Of a stretch of DNA of 64,000 nucleotides, positions 8,537-19,993 are shown piece after piece (position 1 is the first letter of the stretch; each line of letters begins with the position of its first letter). The stretch comes from Candidatus Saccharimonadota bacterium (GTDB lineage Bacteria; Patescibacteriota; Saccharimonadia; Saccharimonadales; Saccharimonadaceae). A program made the translations under genes and the position numbers. A model generated the notes under the pieces. That model was not told the origin of the DNA and made no database searches. It was given only the letters and a program-made list of their open reading frames with translations. The stretch is taken from the NCBI GenBank assembly GCA_017460625.1, contig JAFUAT010000010.1:1-64000 (forward strand), in the 5' to 3' direction.

Positions 8537-8971
8537 TTATTCTATCTCCATTGTGGTCTGTATAGCAGTTTTTTCTATATGGCAATAATCTAATAGTGCT
8601 GCCAATATATCTTCTTTCGAACTTGTCTCCGGGTCAATACTAAGCACATCCTTCACGCTAAAGGCTATTTTATCATCGTATCCTTCGCAAAATAAATGAA
8701 TATGAGGACCTTCAAATACTTTTCCGTCTGGATTTGTATGGCGTTTTAATGAGCAATATCTGACCAATACGATACTTGTTCTTGTTCTGTGGTTGAAGGA
8801 ATATTTGCGAATTTCAATTTTGCTTCTTCTGTAATCCAATTGAAATTTATCTCGCGTAGTCTTTGATTCTATATCTTTTGTCCAATTTTCTTTTAGTGAT
8901 ACCGTTGCCTCATCAACAAATCTCTTGTCGAGAGCCATCAGTGTTTCAAAAGTTTCTTTGGTGATTGACAT
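8537..8971 (-). CDS. DUF6978-like protein
   Basis: 144 aa. The blocks FQLDYRRSKIEIRKYSFNHRTR, NPDGKVFEGPHIHLFCEGYDDK and the tail LLDYCHIEK match what I recall of the DUF6978 family, proteins of about 140 aa often found next to DUF1828 proteins. No enzyme motif is certain; the GPHIHL histidines are notable. It is the first gene of a two-gene minus-strand operon at the left end of element 1. A TATAAA box lies seven bases before the ATG, so it is likely leaderless. The family name is from memory. Confidence 0.65.
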   Translation of the reverse strand: MSITKETFETLMALDKRFVDEATVSLKENWTKDIESKTTRDKFQLDYRRSKIEIRKYSFNHRTRTSIVLVRYCSLKRHTNPDGKVFEGPHIHLFCEGYDDKIAFSVKDVLSIDPETSSKEDILAALLDYCHIEKTAIQTTMEIE

Positions 8972-9056
8972 AATCTATTTTATATTTTTATTTTATCATA
9001 TATTCTTTTACTAGTATAACTCTTATGATTATTTTGGTCAATAGCGGTAGTTATTA

Positions 9057-9062
9057 TATAAT
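9057..9062 (+). promoter_or_regulatory. -10 box of the element 1 operon, leaderless arrangement
   Basis: TATAAT lies six bases before the ATG at 9069. Confidence 0.75.
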
Positions 9063-9068
9063 ATAGAT

Positions 9069-9614
9069 ATGGAAACCGAAATTGATACAAATCTGACCGA
9101 TATCACAATCGTTCCCGGACGTACTCCGTCCGAGCGGCTTAATATGGATATTATAGAGGAAATGAAGAACCGTACTCAGTCGGTCGATTTGTATAAAAAC
9201 GATAAACGCGCACAATTCATAGAATTACGTGCTCGTGGTGCAAGTTATCAAGACATCGCAGACATCTTGAAATGTGGTAAATCTACGCTAGTGGCATGGA
9301 ATAAAGAAATGTCAGATGAAATTGCGGAACGTAAGGCTATGACGAAGAACGACATTCTTTATGATTATCAAGTCGCCAGAGACAATCGTTTGCGTTATTT
9401 TTCGGAATTATATCGTGATATAAGGAATGAGTTATCACGCCGTAGCTTTCGTACTGTTCCGTCCGATAAACTCTACGCAATGTTAGAAAAGTGCTCAAAG
9501 CATATTGACGAATTAAGCGGCGAGAAACGCGAGGAAAGGCAAAACATAAGTGTCATTGCGGCTTCGCGTGTAGAAACCGTCCAGACCGCCGTAAAATGCG
9601 TTAGAGGAGCATAA
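9069..9614 (+). CDS. Helix-turn-helix protein, terminase small subunit-like
   Basis: 181 aa. A helix-turn-helix lies at about residues 48-75 (RAQFIELRARGASYQDIADILKCGKSTLVAWNK). A long helical, charged C-terminal part follows. This arrangement resembles phage terminase small subunits and related DNA-binding proteins, but no large terminase subunit is in the element. It could equally be an element regulator. It leads a plus-strand operon from a leaderless promoter, and the next gene starts four bases after its stop. Confidence 0.55.
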   Translation: METEIDTNLTDITIVPGRTPSERLNMDIIEEMKNRTQSVDLYKNDKRAQFIELRARGASYQDIADILKCGKSTLVAWNKEMSDEIAERKAMTKNDILYDYQVARDNRLRYFSELYRDIRNELSRRSFRTVPSDKLYAMLEKCSKHIDELSGEKREERQNISVIAASRVETVQTAVKCVRGA

Positions 9615-9618
9615 ATAA

Positions 9619-10050
9619 ATGCAAAAGGTCGATAGAATCTACTTTGACATTGATGGGGTGTTAAAAGGCACCGCGTCGCCACAGGAAGATATAGTAGCGC
9701 TACTAAGATATTGTTTAGATAATTACGCCGGTTGTATCTATTGGTTAACTACTCATTGTCGTGGCGGCGAAAACCATACCGACTTTGCATTGCGAGGCGA
9801 ACTACCGGACGATTTAGTGGACGAACTGTATAGCAAAGTATTACCTACGAATTGGGAAGCCATGAAAACCGAGGCAATAGACATGGATTCTGATTTCGTA
9901 TGGTTCGACGATACTCTGTTTGAGTCGGAGAAAATGATTTTGGAACAAAATTATGTTTTAGATGGATTTTTCAAAATGAATCCTAAAGACCCAGACATGG
10001 CTAAAAAGGCTCTCGATTTCTTAAAAGGGTTTAGACGAGAGACTCTGTAA
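9619..10050 (+). CDS. HAD-like phosphatase-type protein
   Basis: 143 aa. The N-terminus YFDIDGVLKG carries the DxDG nucleophile motif of HAD-superfamily hydrolases. WLTTHC fits motif II, and FVWFDDTLFE fits the acidic motif IV. It is small, with no large cap domain. The substrate cannot be told from sequence. A Shine-Dalgarno sequence, AGAGGAG, overlaps the end of the upstream gene, so it is co-translated in the element 1 operon. Confidence 0.65.
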   Translation: MQKVDRIYFDIDGVLKGTASPQEDIVALLRYCLDNYAGCIYWLTTHCRGGENHTDFALRGELPDDLVDELYSKVLPTNWEAMKTEAIDMDSDFVWFDDTLFESEKMILEQNYVLDGFFKMNPKDPDMAKKALDFLKGFRRETL

Positions 10051-10101
10051 AATAGCAGCTTTAAGCGACTGCCACTTCTTTAATTTATGCCTTGCTTATG
10101 G

Positions 10102-10107
10102 TATAAT
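10102..10107 (+). promoter_or_regulatory. Internal -10 box in element 1
   Basis: TATAAT, preceded by TATGG, lies four bases before the ATG at 10112. The spacing is shorter than the usual six. Confidence 0.5.
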
Positions 10108-10111
10108 AAGA

Positions 10112-10300
10112 ATGTCTAAATCAATTAAATATCCGCATTTATCGACCGCGATGTTTCGCGATTGGTTGACTAAGAACTTAGGGCACCATCCGAAACATTT
10201 AGTCAATCTAAATGCGGAGAAACGATTTAGACACCGTGATGGTGTCCTATTTCGTTTAAGGAGGTACAATGCCAAAGAGCGCAGCTCAATTAAAAAATGA
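10112..10300 (+). CDS. Small basic protein of unknown function
   Basis: 62 aa, rich in His, Arg and Lys, with no membrane segment. The -10 box almost touches its start codon. Its 3' end overlaps the next gene by 32 bases in another frame. It may be a small nucleic-acid-binding protein, or the real product may be mainly the downstream gene, with this frame serving as its leader. Family unknown. Confidence 0.4.
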   Translation: MSKSIKYPHLSTAMFRDWLTKNLGHHPKHLVNLNAEKRFRHRDGVLFRLRRYNAKERSSIKK

Positions 10301-11030
10301 AGAAGCAGTCCGTAAAGTTATGAAAGAGCGTGGTTACGGATTTTTAAGTGAAAAAGACGTGGCGGGAATTAAAAAATCAGAGAAAAAACGTAAACACGTA
10401 ATAATTGTCGCAGTTTGCGCCATAGCCCTATTGATTCCTATTGCTTTCGTTATTGCCAATATAATGATAAATAACCACAAGGCACAAGTCCGTGCCGATT
10501 TGGACGCTTGTCTTGCCGATGTAGCTGTGGCTCCGGTCGTTCCAGAGAATCCATCTTATGAAGATGTGAGAGATACCGCCAAACTTAAATTGGAAGAAGA
10601 TACTAAAAAACTTGAATGCCATGAGAATAACAAGACGGAAAAATATGATGACGCAGTTAGTGAGTTTAGCGAGAATATAGAAAGAGATAACCTTACTCTC
10701 TGTTTATCTAATGCGGAGCTGAATTATGCGACCAGTCATGAAGAAATAGTTAACGCCGAAAATGACGCACAGTCTGCGCTAGTCATATTCAAACGTTGGG
10801 ATTCTAAATATAGTACACAGATAGATTGTTATAACAAATACAATGGCACCCAAGATTTTCAGAGTGAATTAAGTGCGCTTCGAGCAGATAAAAGCGAAAA
10901 CCAATCTTACATAGACATGGTAAATGACCAGATTAAAAATCAAGGCAGTTCGAGTTATTACAATAGTGGTACGAGACTCCATTGTTCTACCAATTCAGTA
11001 GGTTCGTACTCTTGGACTAATTGTTATTAA
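10269..11030 (+). CDS. Single-span membrane protein with coiled-coil ectodomain
   Basis: 253 aa. A basic cytoplasmic N-terminus of about 43 residues precedes one membrane helix (about residues 44-66, VIIVAVCAIALLIPIAFVIANI). A long, charged, helical region and a Ser/Tyr-rich tail with cysteines (LHCSTN, TNCY) follow. A strong Shine-Dalgarno, AAGGAGG, sits eight bases before the ATG. The cysteines in the external part could form disulfides. Family not recognised. Co-occurrence with the next small membrane protein suggests a joint envelope function. Confidence 0.65.
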   Translation: MPKSAAQLKNEEAVRKVMKERGYGFLSEKDVAGIKKSEKKRKHVIIVAVCAIALLIPIAFVIANIMINNHKAQVRADLDACLADVAVAPVVPENPSYEDVRDTAKLKLEEDTKKLECHENNKTEKYDDAVSEFSENIERDNLTLCLSNAELNYATSHEEIVNAENDAQSALVIFKRWDSKYSTQIDCYNKYNGTQDFQSELSALRADKSENQSYIDMVNDQIKNQGSSSYYNSGTRLHCSTNSVGSYSWTNCY

Positions 11031-11041
11031 AAGAGGTGAAA

Positions 11042-11281
11042 ATGGACGAAGCAAATACTAAAAAAGACAATTGGTGGGTATGGGTTTTAGTTATTATTGG
11101 TGGCTTTATACTGTTTGGCATTATAAATAACAACAAACAAGACGCAGAATTAGATAATATGTTGAAGCAAGAAGTAAACGACGTAAATTATTGCCGTAGT
11201 AAAGCCGCAGAATACGGTAAGCAGGGCGACGCTATTTTCAGCAAAGTTTACAACGATTGCATGGACGCTAAGGGTTGGTGA
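11042..11281 (+). CDS. Small single-span membrane protein
   Basis: 79 aa from the ATG at 11042, chosen because AGAGGTG lies just upstream; an earlier ATG inside the previous gene lacks this. One membrane helix (about residues 13-30, WWVWVLVIIGGFILFGII) is followed by a short charged domain with two cysteines. It directly follows the coiled-coil membrane protein and is probably co-translated. Function unknown. Confidence 0.6.
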   Translation: MDEANTKKDNWWVWVLVIIGGFILFGIINNNKQDAELDNMLKQEVNDVNYCRSKAAEYGKQGDAIFSKVYNDCMDAKGW

Positions 11282-11302
11282 TAAGATTATAAGTATAAGA
11301 TT

Positions 11303-12118
11303 ATGAATATTGCAATTACCAATAAAGACCTCAAGCAACTATTCTCACTTTTTCCAGCAATCATAAGTGAGTTTCAAGATTGTATGAGAGTATTTTCAAA
11401 TGATAATTATTATGTTCCAGAAGAAGAACGAGACAGCCAAATCTTTTTAGCAAGGCGTAGATATACTAGCAATATGAATAGCATTATCAGTGTAAGCAAT
11501 AGCGTGATAGATTCTTTAGAAGATTATACCGGTGAAATAAACGATAGCTCCGCTTGCCTCGATTTAATACGTGGATTGGTTATTTACGGAGCAAACCGCC
11601 GTAAGGAAGTTGACCGTGCTTCTAAAACAGCCAAAGGGGAAAGTTTTATTGTGAGCGAAAACCACGCTACTAATATCTACGGTTTTTCATTATTTGAAAA
11701 AACTTCAGAAGATGAGACCGATAAGATAGAGGATTTAACATATATTTTCGATGGCGCGACAAATCTAAGCGCACTCAAAATACAACTTGATACCTCAATA
11801 GCAAAAGGAATAAAGGCTTTAACTTGGCTGACCGAAGATGGCAAAAAAATTGACGCCATGAAAACCGTACCACCAAAGTTGCACTCTGATACTCAAAATA
11901 TACGTATTATCGCTGCTTTATTCTATGATACCTATGAATGGGTGCAGGCTTTTGCAAAAAAGCATATAGATACGCACGATGTCTATGAAATTTATCAGTA
12001 TTTCTTCTTATTCTATGCGTCGTTTGCTCGAAAGTTCTATGCGAATTATTGGCAATATCGTGTCGAGAATCACAAAGCCTTGAATATTCATAGTAAACTA
12101 GTTGCCTGCCTAAAATAG
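11303..12118 (+). CDS. Hypothetical helical protein of element 1
   Basis: 271 aa, soluble, mostly helical and acidic, with no recognised motif. An imperfect tandem ATAAGATTATAAGTATAAGATTA stands just before the ATG instead of a Shine-Dalgarno sequence. Its length equals that of the next protein by coincidence; I see no clear similarity between the two. It probably belongs to the element's cargo. Confidence 0.55.
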   Translation: MNIAITNKDLKQLFSLFPAIISEFQDCMRVFSNDNYYVPEEERDSQIFLARRRYTSNMNSIISVSNSVIDSLEDYTGEINDSSACLDLIRGLVIYGANRRKEVDRASKTAKGESFIVSENHATNIYGFSLFEKTSEDETDKIEDLTYIFDGATNLSALKIQLDTSIAKGIKALTWLTEDGKKIDAMKTVPPKLHSDTQNIRIIAALFYDTYEWVQAFAKKHIDTHDVYEIYQYFFLFYASFARKFYANYWQYRVENHKALNIHSKLVACLK

Positions 12119-12169
12119 CCTGTATTTCACATTTTAAGGTAGTTTTTAGACGTTCGCGTAGTAGAGTGG

Positions 12170-12175
12170 TATAAT
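12170..12175 (+). promoter_or_regulatory. -10 box of the 12183 gene
   Basis: TATAAT after TGG (extended -10) lies seven bases before the ATG at 12183, close to the leaderless spacing. Confidence 0.6.
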
Positions 12176-12182
12176 TTTACTA

Positions 12183-12998
12183 ATGGACAAAAAGGCTCTG
12201 TTATCTAATTTAGTTTTGGCATATGATGAGTTAACTTCGATTTTAGAAAATTCCATATCGGAGTATAAAGAGCTGGAAAATGATAAAGTTTCGGTAATTC
12301 CTAGCGATATAACGGAAAAACATTTAGCTTCTCTAGATGAACAAATTGCAAAAGAGAATAATATCGTAAAATTAGGTGAGAGATTATCTAAAGTAATCGA
12401 AGATACGAATAGGCATATTCTAGATATTCTTCCGTCGTCTACTCCATCATTGAAAATGATATTAAAAAACCGAGAAAATAGTGAACTTGTAATTAAATGC
12501 GATAAAGTAATAGATGACTATTATTCTTCTTACGGTGGAACAAACTGCTATTACTCGGTTGTAAATAAAATTAATGATATTAAGAATATGACATTGAATA
12601 TAGAGAAAATAATAGAAAAAGTCGAAAACTTGCAAGAATTTGAAGATAATATAATTTACAATATAGAATACGAACCGCTAAAACATAAATTAACTATAAA
12701 TAATAAGAGTATTCTCATAGATAGAGGCGCAAAAGACGACTTATTCCTAAGGGCTTTTTTCTCAGACTCAGAATTCAATTTGCTAACTGGAGAAGTTTGC
12801 AACGGAGACATATATGAGTTAGCCGAGAAAGATGGAATGCTCATCGGGAAAAGTAAAGTGGCAAGGCAGAAATTCATTGGCGGCGGCTATATGCATTTGA
12901 ATGATAAAATAAGACCAATTGTACCCAATAATAAAAATCTGGTTACCAAGGTTGACAATGGACTCGTATTGAATCCAGAACTAGAAATTCATTTATAG
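12183..12998 (+). CDS. Hypothetical coiled-coil protein of element 1
   Basis: 271 aa. The N-terminal half is rich in Lys, Glu and Ile with heptad-like spacing, so probably coiled coil. The C-terminal part (from about residue 170) looks globular, with IGGGYMHLNDKIRPIVPNN. No membrane segment. It has its own near-leaderless promoter, so it can be expressed apart from the upstream operon. Family not recognised. Confidence 0.55.
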   Translation: MDKKALLSNLVLAYDELTSILENSISEYKELENDKVSVIPSDITEKHLASLDEQIAKENNIVKLGERLSKVIEDTNRHILDILPSSTPSLKMILKNRENSELVIKCDKVIDDYYSSYGGTNCYYSVVNKINDIKNMTLNIEKIIEKVENLQEFEDNIIYNIEYEPLKHKLTINNKSILIDRGAKDDLFLRAFFSDSEFNLLTGEVCNGDIYELAEKDGMLIGKSKVARQKFIGGGYMHLNDKIRPIVPNNKNLVTKVDNGLVLNPELEIHL

Positions 12999-13053
12999 TG
13001 CACATACGAAAACGCGTGAATTCGTAAGTATATCTTTTTTGTAATATGGGGGC

Positions 13054-13203
13054 ATGAGAAATAATGAAATAATAGTCGAAGAAACGAAAGGAAGTGACGA
13101 CAACTTCATTGTTTCTCAAGATGAAACATCTGCTGTTCAAAAGACAGTCGATGAATTAGCTGGCTTTCTCTATTCGCTTTACAAGAGAAAGAATAAGAGT
13201 TAA
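13054..13203 (+). CDS. Very small acidic protein upstream of the recombinase
   Basis: 49 codons from ATG (13054) to TAA (13203): an acidic N-terminus (VEETKGSDDN) followed by ELAGFLYSLYKRKN. A TAATAT box and a GGGGG run precede the ATG. It could be a directionality factor or a regulator of the adjacent recombinase, given position and size alone. No family recognised. Confidence 0.4.
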   Translation: MRNNEIIVEETKGSDDNFIVSQDETSAVQKTVDELAGFLYSLYKRKNKS

Positions 13204-13259
13204 AATTAAAATGGACAAAATCATAGAAAACGGTAATAGCAATTTAATTTTATAGGTAG

Positions 13260-13309
13260 GGTTGAGGGCTTGTAAGGTTTCTATGAGCCTTGTCCGCAAG
13301 TCCTCAACC
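13260..13309 (+). promoter_or_regulatory. Strong hairpin in the leader of the serine recombinase gene
   Basis: GGTTGAGGGCTTG (13260-13272) pairs with CAAGTCCTCAACC (13297-13309) with one mismatch. An inner AAGG/CCTT stem extends it. It ends 25 bases before the ATG at 13334. It may control recombinase expression as an attenuator, a protein site or an RNA hairpin. Confidence 0.55.
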
Positions 13310-13333
13310 GTATCTAGAAAAGAGAGTTCTATT

Positions 13334-17006
<3,673 letters not shown>

Positions 17007-17007
17007 A

Positions 17008-18810
17008 TTATTCAACCAGTTCCTGATTTTCGCCACCTAAATTTTTAGCAATCTCTTTTACAAATTCCGAAATTTTACCACGTTCTGATACAATTATAGT
17101 TTTTTCTTTTGCTCTTGTTATTGCAACATAAAACAATCTCCTTTCCTCCGCCAGCGGAAAATTATCCGCTTTTGCAAGCATCGTTGCAAGAATCGGCTCA
17201 TCCGCCCGCGTTGACGGCATTCCTTTTTCACCGCTATTCATATTTATCACAAACACAATATCTCGTGTGATTCCCTTAGATTTATGCATACTACAAAACG
17301 CCACCCGAACGGATTTTTTAGCGCTCTCGATTTTCCACTCTAGAATAGTTCCATCTTCTTTTTCTTCCAAAATTTTCGCATTTTTATACTTACCATCCCG
17401 CGCCACCAAACGAAAAATATCACGATTATACCGACTAATCACTTGTAAATTTTTATCAAATAATTTATCTCCGAATTCAAGGTATAATTTTTGCAGTTTT
17501 TCATTCACCGCTTCGTAATCGGCTGGTATTTTTTTATCAAAATTTTTAGAACTAATACAAATTTCAATCGGCGTCTTTCCCTTTTTAAAAGTTTGAACTT
17601 TTTTCTTAGATTGAAAAGGATTCTTTCTAACAAAATATTCGCTCACCCAAGCTGTCGGTTGACCAAAACGATATGTCCGCCGTATCACTCCGCGGTATGT
17701 TTTTAGACCAAAATTCTTTTCAAAATCTTTCATCACACCTAGATTACTGCCGGCAAATCGATAAATAGATTGCCAATCATCACCCACCGCAAAAAGTTTT
17801 GCCTTTTGACATTTTTCTAAAATCGCCTTTAAAAGCAAAGTTTTAGACAAAGACAAATCTTGCACTTCATCCACCAGAACATATTTATATTTTAAATTTC
17901 CTTTCGGCATTTTTTTAATGATTCTTGTCGCCCATGACAACATATCCGAAAAATCATACAGTCCATTTTCACGCAAAATTTTGCCATAAGTCATCACTAT
18001 CCGCGCATAGTATTTATAAAACAAAAGCGCCTTATCTCTCTCTTTTAAATCTTTCATTTTAAAAATTCTTTCTTTAAACTCCTTTAAAGAAATTTGCTCA
18101 TTCTTTTGCAAAGTCAAAGTAGAAATCAAAAGTTTTTGCATAGATTCCCTGTCGCCAAATTCTTTTAAATCTTCTTCTTTTAAAAAATTATTCCTTTCAA
18201 AACTATTTAAAGCTTTCTCCACGATTTTTTCCAAAAAGCCATCCGGCACTAGTTTTAAATTTTTTTCCTTACTAAATTCCTGAATTATTTTGTTGCCGAA
18301 CGAATGGAAAGTACAAATATTAACACCGCTTCCTTTCATTCTTTCTTTCAATTCTTTTACTACTTTTCTAGTAAATGCAATGACCAACACTTCATCAGCC
18401 GGAATATTTAAATCATTAACGATATGATTAACCTTTGCAAGCAAACTCGCGCTCTTCCCACTTCCAGCAGACGCCAAAATCAGTTCCGCATCCTCTGTCA
18501 CCACCACTGCCGCTATCTGATCAGCATCGAGTTTATTTCCTTCTATCTCATATGTATTATTTTGTTCTGTCTTAATGTATATATTATTTATCTTCTCTCG
18601 TTGGTTCAAAAAATAATCAATTTGTTTTAAAATTTTAAACTGTTCAAAATCACATTTTAAAATTGCCTTAAACATTAATACTTTAATATTTTTACCTAAC
18701 AAAAAACTCGGCATCTTTTGTTTCTTGATTTCCTCAAGTTCACTCCATGCCACATATCGCCCATTATAGAGCTTTTCAAGAGAGCATAAAAAAATCCTTA
18801 AATCATTCAT
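17008..18810 (-). CDS. UvrD/HelD-like superfamily 1 helicase
   Basis: 600 aa. A family-specific N-terminal region of about 90 residues comes first. SF1 motifs follow: Walker A ASAGSGKSASLL (about residues 113-124), VLVDEVQDLS, VGDDWQSIYRFAGS, SMHKSKGITRDIVFV and RRLFYVAITRA. This is closest in style to helicase IV-type or short UvrD proteins. It probably works in DNA repair, distinct from pcrA at the left of the window. No nuclease domain is evident. Confidence 0.85.
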   Translation of the reverse strand: MNDLRIFLCSLEKLYNGRYVAWSELEEIKKQKMPSFLLGKNIKVLMFKAILKCDFEQFKILKQIDYFLNQREKINNIYIKTEQNNTYEIEGNKLDADQIAAVVVTEDAELILASAGSGKSASLLAKVNHIVNDLNIPADEVLVIAFTRKVVKELKERMKGSGVNICTFHSFGNKIIQEFSKEKNLKLVPDGFLEKIVEKALNSFERNNFLKEEDLKEFGDRESMQKLLISTLTLQKNEQISLKEFKERIFKMKDLKERDKALLFYKYYARIVMTYGKILRENGLYDFSDMLSWATRIIKKMPKGNLKYKYVLVDEVQDLSLSKTLLLKAILEKCQKAKLFAVGDDWQSIYRFAGSNLGVMKDFEKNFGLKTYRGVIRRTYRFGQPTAWVSEYFVRKNPFQSKKKVQTFKKGKTPIEICISSKNFDKKIPADYEAVNEKLQKLYLEFGDKLFDKNLQVISRYNRDIFRLVARDGKYKNAKILEEKEDGTILEWKIESAKKSVRVAFCSMHKSKGITRDIVFVINMNSGEKGMPSTRADEPILATMLAKADNFPLAEERRLFYVAITRAKEKTIIVSERGKISEFVKEIAKNLGGENQELVE

Positions 18811-18857
18811 AATATAAGGCTATACAATCTCTATCCAATCCCGATTTGGTACACTTT

Positions 18858-18934
18858 TGGTACGCCCGGCACGATTTGAACGTGTGACCTTCAGTTCCGG
18901 AAACTGACGCTCTAATCCACTGAGCTACGGGCGC
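18858..18934 (-). tRNA. tRNA-Arg (anticodon CCG)
   Basis: Acceptor GCGCCCG pairs with CGGGCGT. The anticodon loop TTCCGGA reads CCG, the T-loop is TTCAAAT, and CCA is encoded. A short TTTGGTAC repeat follows its 3' end. Confidence 0.95.
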
Positions 18935-18986
18935 TCATCTACTTTTTAGGTATTTATATTATAACACAAATCCTTAAGAAACGCCA

Positions 18987-19013
18987 AACGGCCGCAACCT
19001 AGTTGCGACCGTT
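18987..19013 (-). terminator. Hairpin with the stop codon in its loop
   Basis: AACGGTCGCAAC and GTTGCGGCCGTT form a 12-bp stem with one mismatch. The three loop bases are exactly the TAG stop of the 18999 gene. A weak T-rich tract follows. Confidence 0.6.
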
Positions 19014-19256
19014 ATCAGTTGAAAAAGTTAATTCGTAAAGCTTGTCATAACATGCTTGAGGCACATAAAATACATTATCACCGTATGTCATTATGATGTA
19101 TTTTGATGATAGTACGTTTTCGTATATTTTGCCAAGTCCATTCGAATGATCTTCGTAGTATTCGGCGGTATTATTGTCTTTCTTCTTAGTGCTAATATAA
19201 TACTTGCAATAAGATGTCTTATTATCATCCAAGTACTGAGAAAAATAAAATGACAT
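18999..19256 (-). pseudogene. Gene of unknown function, probably 5'-truncated
   Basis: 85 codons from an ATG at 19256, Tyr- and Lys-rich (for example GLGKIYENVLSSKYIIMTYG and NVFYVPQACYDKLYEL). There is no -10 box or ribosome binding site before the ATG. The upstream sequence immediately becomes the toxin fragment on the other strand. A clear hairpin at its stop codon shows that the 3' end is that of a once-functional gene. It could be the immunity partner of the toxin or unrelated debris; sequence alone does not decide. Confidence 0.45.
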
Positions 19257-19262
19257 GTGTGA

Positions 19263-19646
19263 AAACAGAGAGGTAGAATTATCATTCCTGCTGGGCGCAG
19301 ACCGTGGCCGCATGAACTTCGTATTGCCGACATTCTAGCTTCTGCTGGGCATAATATTGAGTTTCTGCCAGAATCTAACGTCCATACGGCAGATGTTCTC
19401 CTAGATGGCGTTCCTTACGAGATGAAGTCGCCATTCACAAATAAGCCAGACAAACTAGAACGAAACATCAAGCGTGGTCTAAAACAGGCGAAGAATATCA
19501 TTTTCGATTCGTCTAGGATTAAGAATATGCGAGACGATAATCTCCGCCGTTTCTTAATGAGAAAGGCAAAAGAACAGAAACAGATTGGCGAGCTTATCTT
19601 CATCACTAAGCGTGGCCAAATCATTGACATTAAGTCTCTAATTTGA
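19263..19646 (+). pseudogene. Orphan CdiA-type tRNA-nuclease toxin domain, lacking its 5' part
   Basis: 127 codons are open, preceded directly by a TGA at 19260, with no usable ATG before 19422. The sequence has the features of the CdiA C-terminal tRNase fold: RPWPHELRIADILASAGHNIEFLPE, then TADVLLDGVPYEMKS, then ERNIKRGLKQAKNIIFDSSR, then GELIFITKRGQIIDI. Such domains are toxic tips of contact-dependent or polymorphic toxins and are also found in mobile elements. Here the delivery part is gone, so this is likely a remnant. It ends in a strong terminator. Confidence 0.65.
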
Positions 19647-19684
19647 TAAAATAAAGGTATCGAAGTTCTTGCACGGGGCAGTAT

Positions 19685-19711
19685 GCTCCTACCGCAGGAG
19701 CTTCTTTTTTT
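19685..19711 (+). terminator. Terminator after the toxin fragment
   Basis: GCTCCT-accgc-AGGAGC stem with a following T run. Confidence 0.8.
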
Positions 19712-19793
19712 GTGCCGATCAACATCCTAGAAGATATAGGAAATACTTGCGTTTCGGCGTAATAATATTTTTGTTATTAGCCCCAAAAAAAAA

Positions 19794-19842
19794 TGGTGGT
19801 ACTGGGTGGGTTTGAACCACCGCACCGAAGGTTCGGTGGTTC
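19794..19842 (-). repeat. Orphan copy of the tRNA-Met 3' end with inverted T-arm hairpin
   Basis: 29 bases (19794-19822) match the 3' end of tRNA-Met (19876-19904), and A-runs flank both copies. The copy enters a hairpin: GAACCACCG (19814-19822) and CGGTGGTTC (19834-19842). The 11-base loop contains ACC-GAA-GGT. The unit length, copy start to copy start, is 82 bp. Confidence 0.85.
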
Positions 19843-19875
19843 CCAACTAGTCCATGGTTACTTGAGCCAAAAAAA

Positions 19876-19952
19876 TGGTGGTACTGGGTGGGTTTGAACC
19901 ACCGACCTCGGGCTTATGAGTCCCACGCTCTAACCAACTGAGCTACAGTACC
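19876..19952 (-). tRNA. tRNA-Met (anticodon CAT), elongator type
   Basis: Acceptor GGTACTG pairs with CAGTACC. The anticodon loop CTCATAA reads CAT, and CCA is encoded. The first base pair is G-C, so it is not the initiator (that is at 46510). Because a tRNA-Ile(TAT) exists in this window, an Ile2 identity is less likely. Confidence 0.9.
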
Positions 19953-19981
19953 ATCTTAATATATTATATCACAAAATATGC

Positions 19982-19987
19982 TATAAT
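19982..19987 (+). promoter_or_regulatory. -10 box of the pilin gene, leaderless arrangement
   Basis: TATAAT after TGC lies six bases before the ATG at 19994. Confidence 0.8.
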
Positions 19988-19993
19988 AAAAGT

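Noticed and set aside
18845-18870. Further tRNA-end duplication at tRNA-Arg(CCG)
   Set aside because: Only an 8-base TTTGGTAC repeat with no hairpin; too short to separate from chance.
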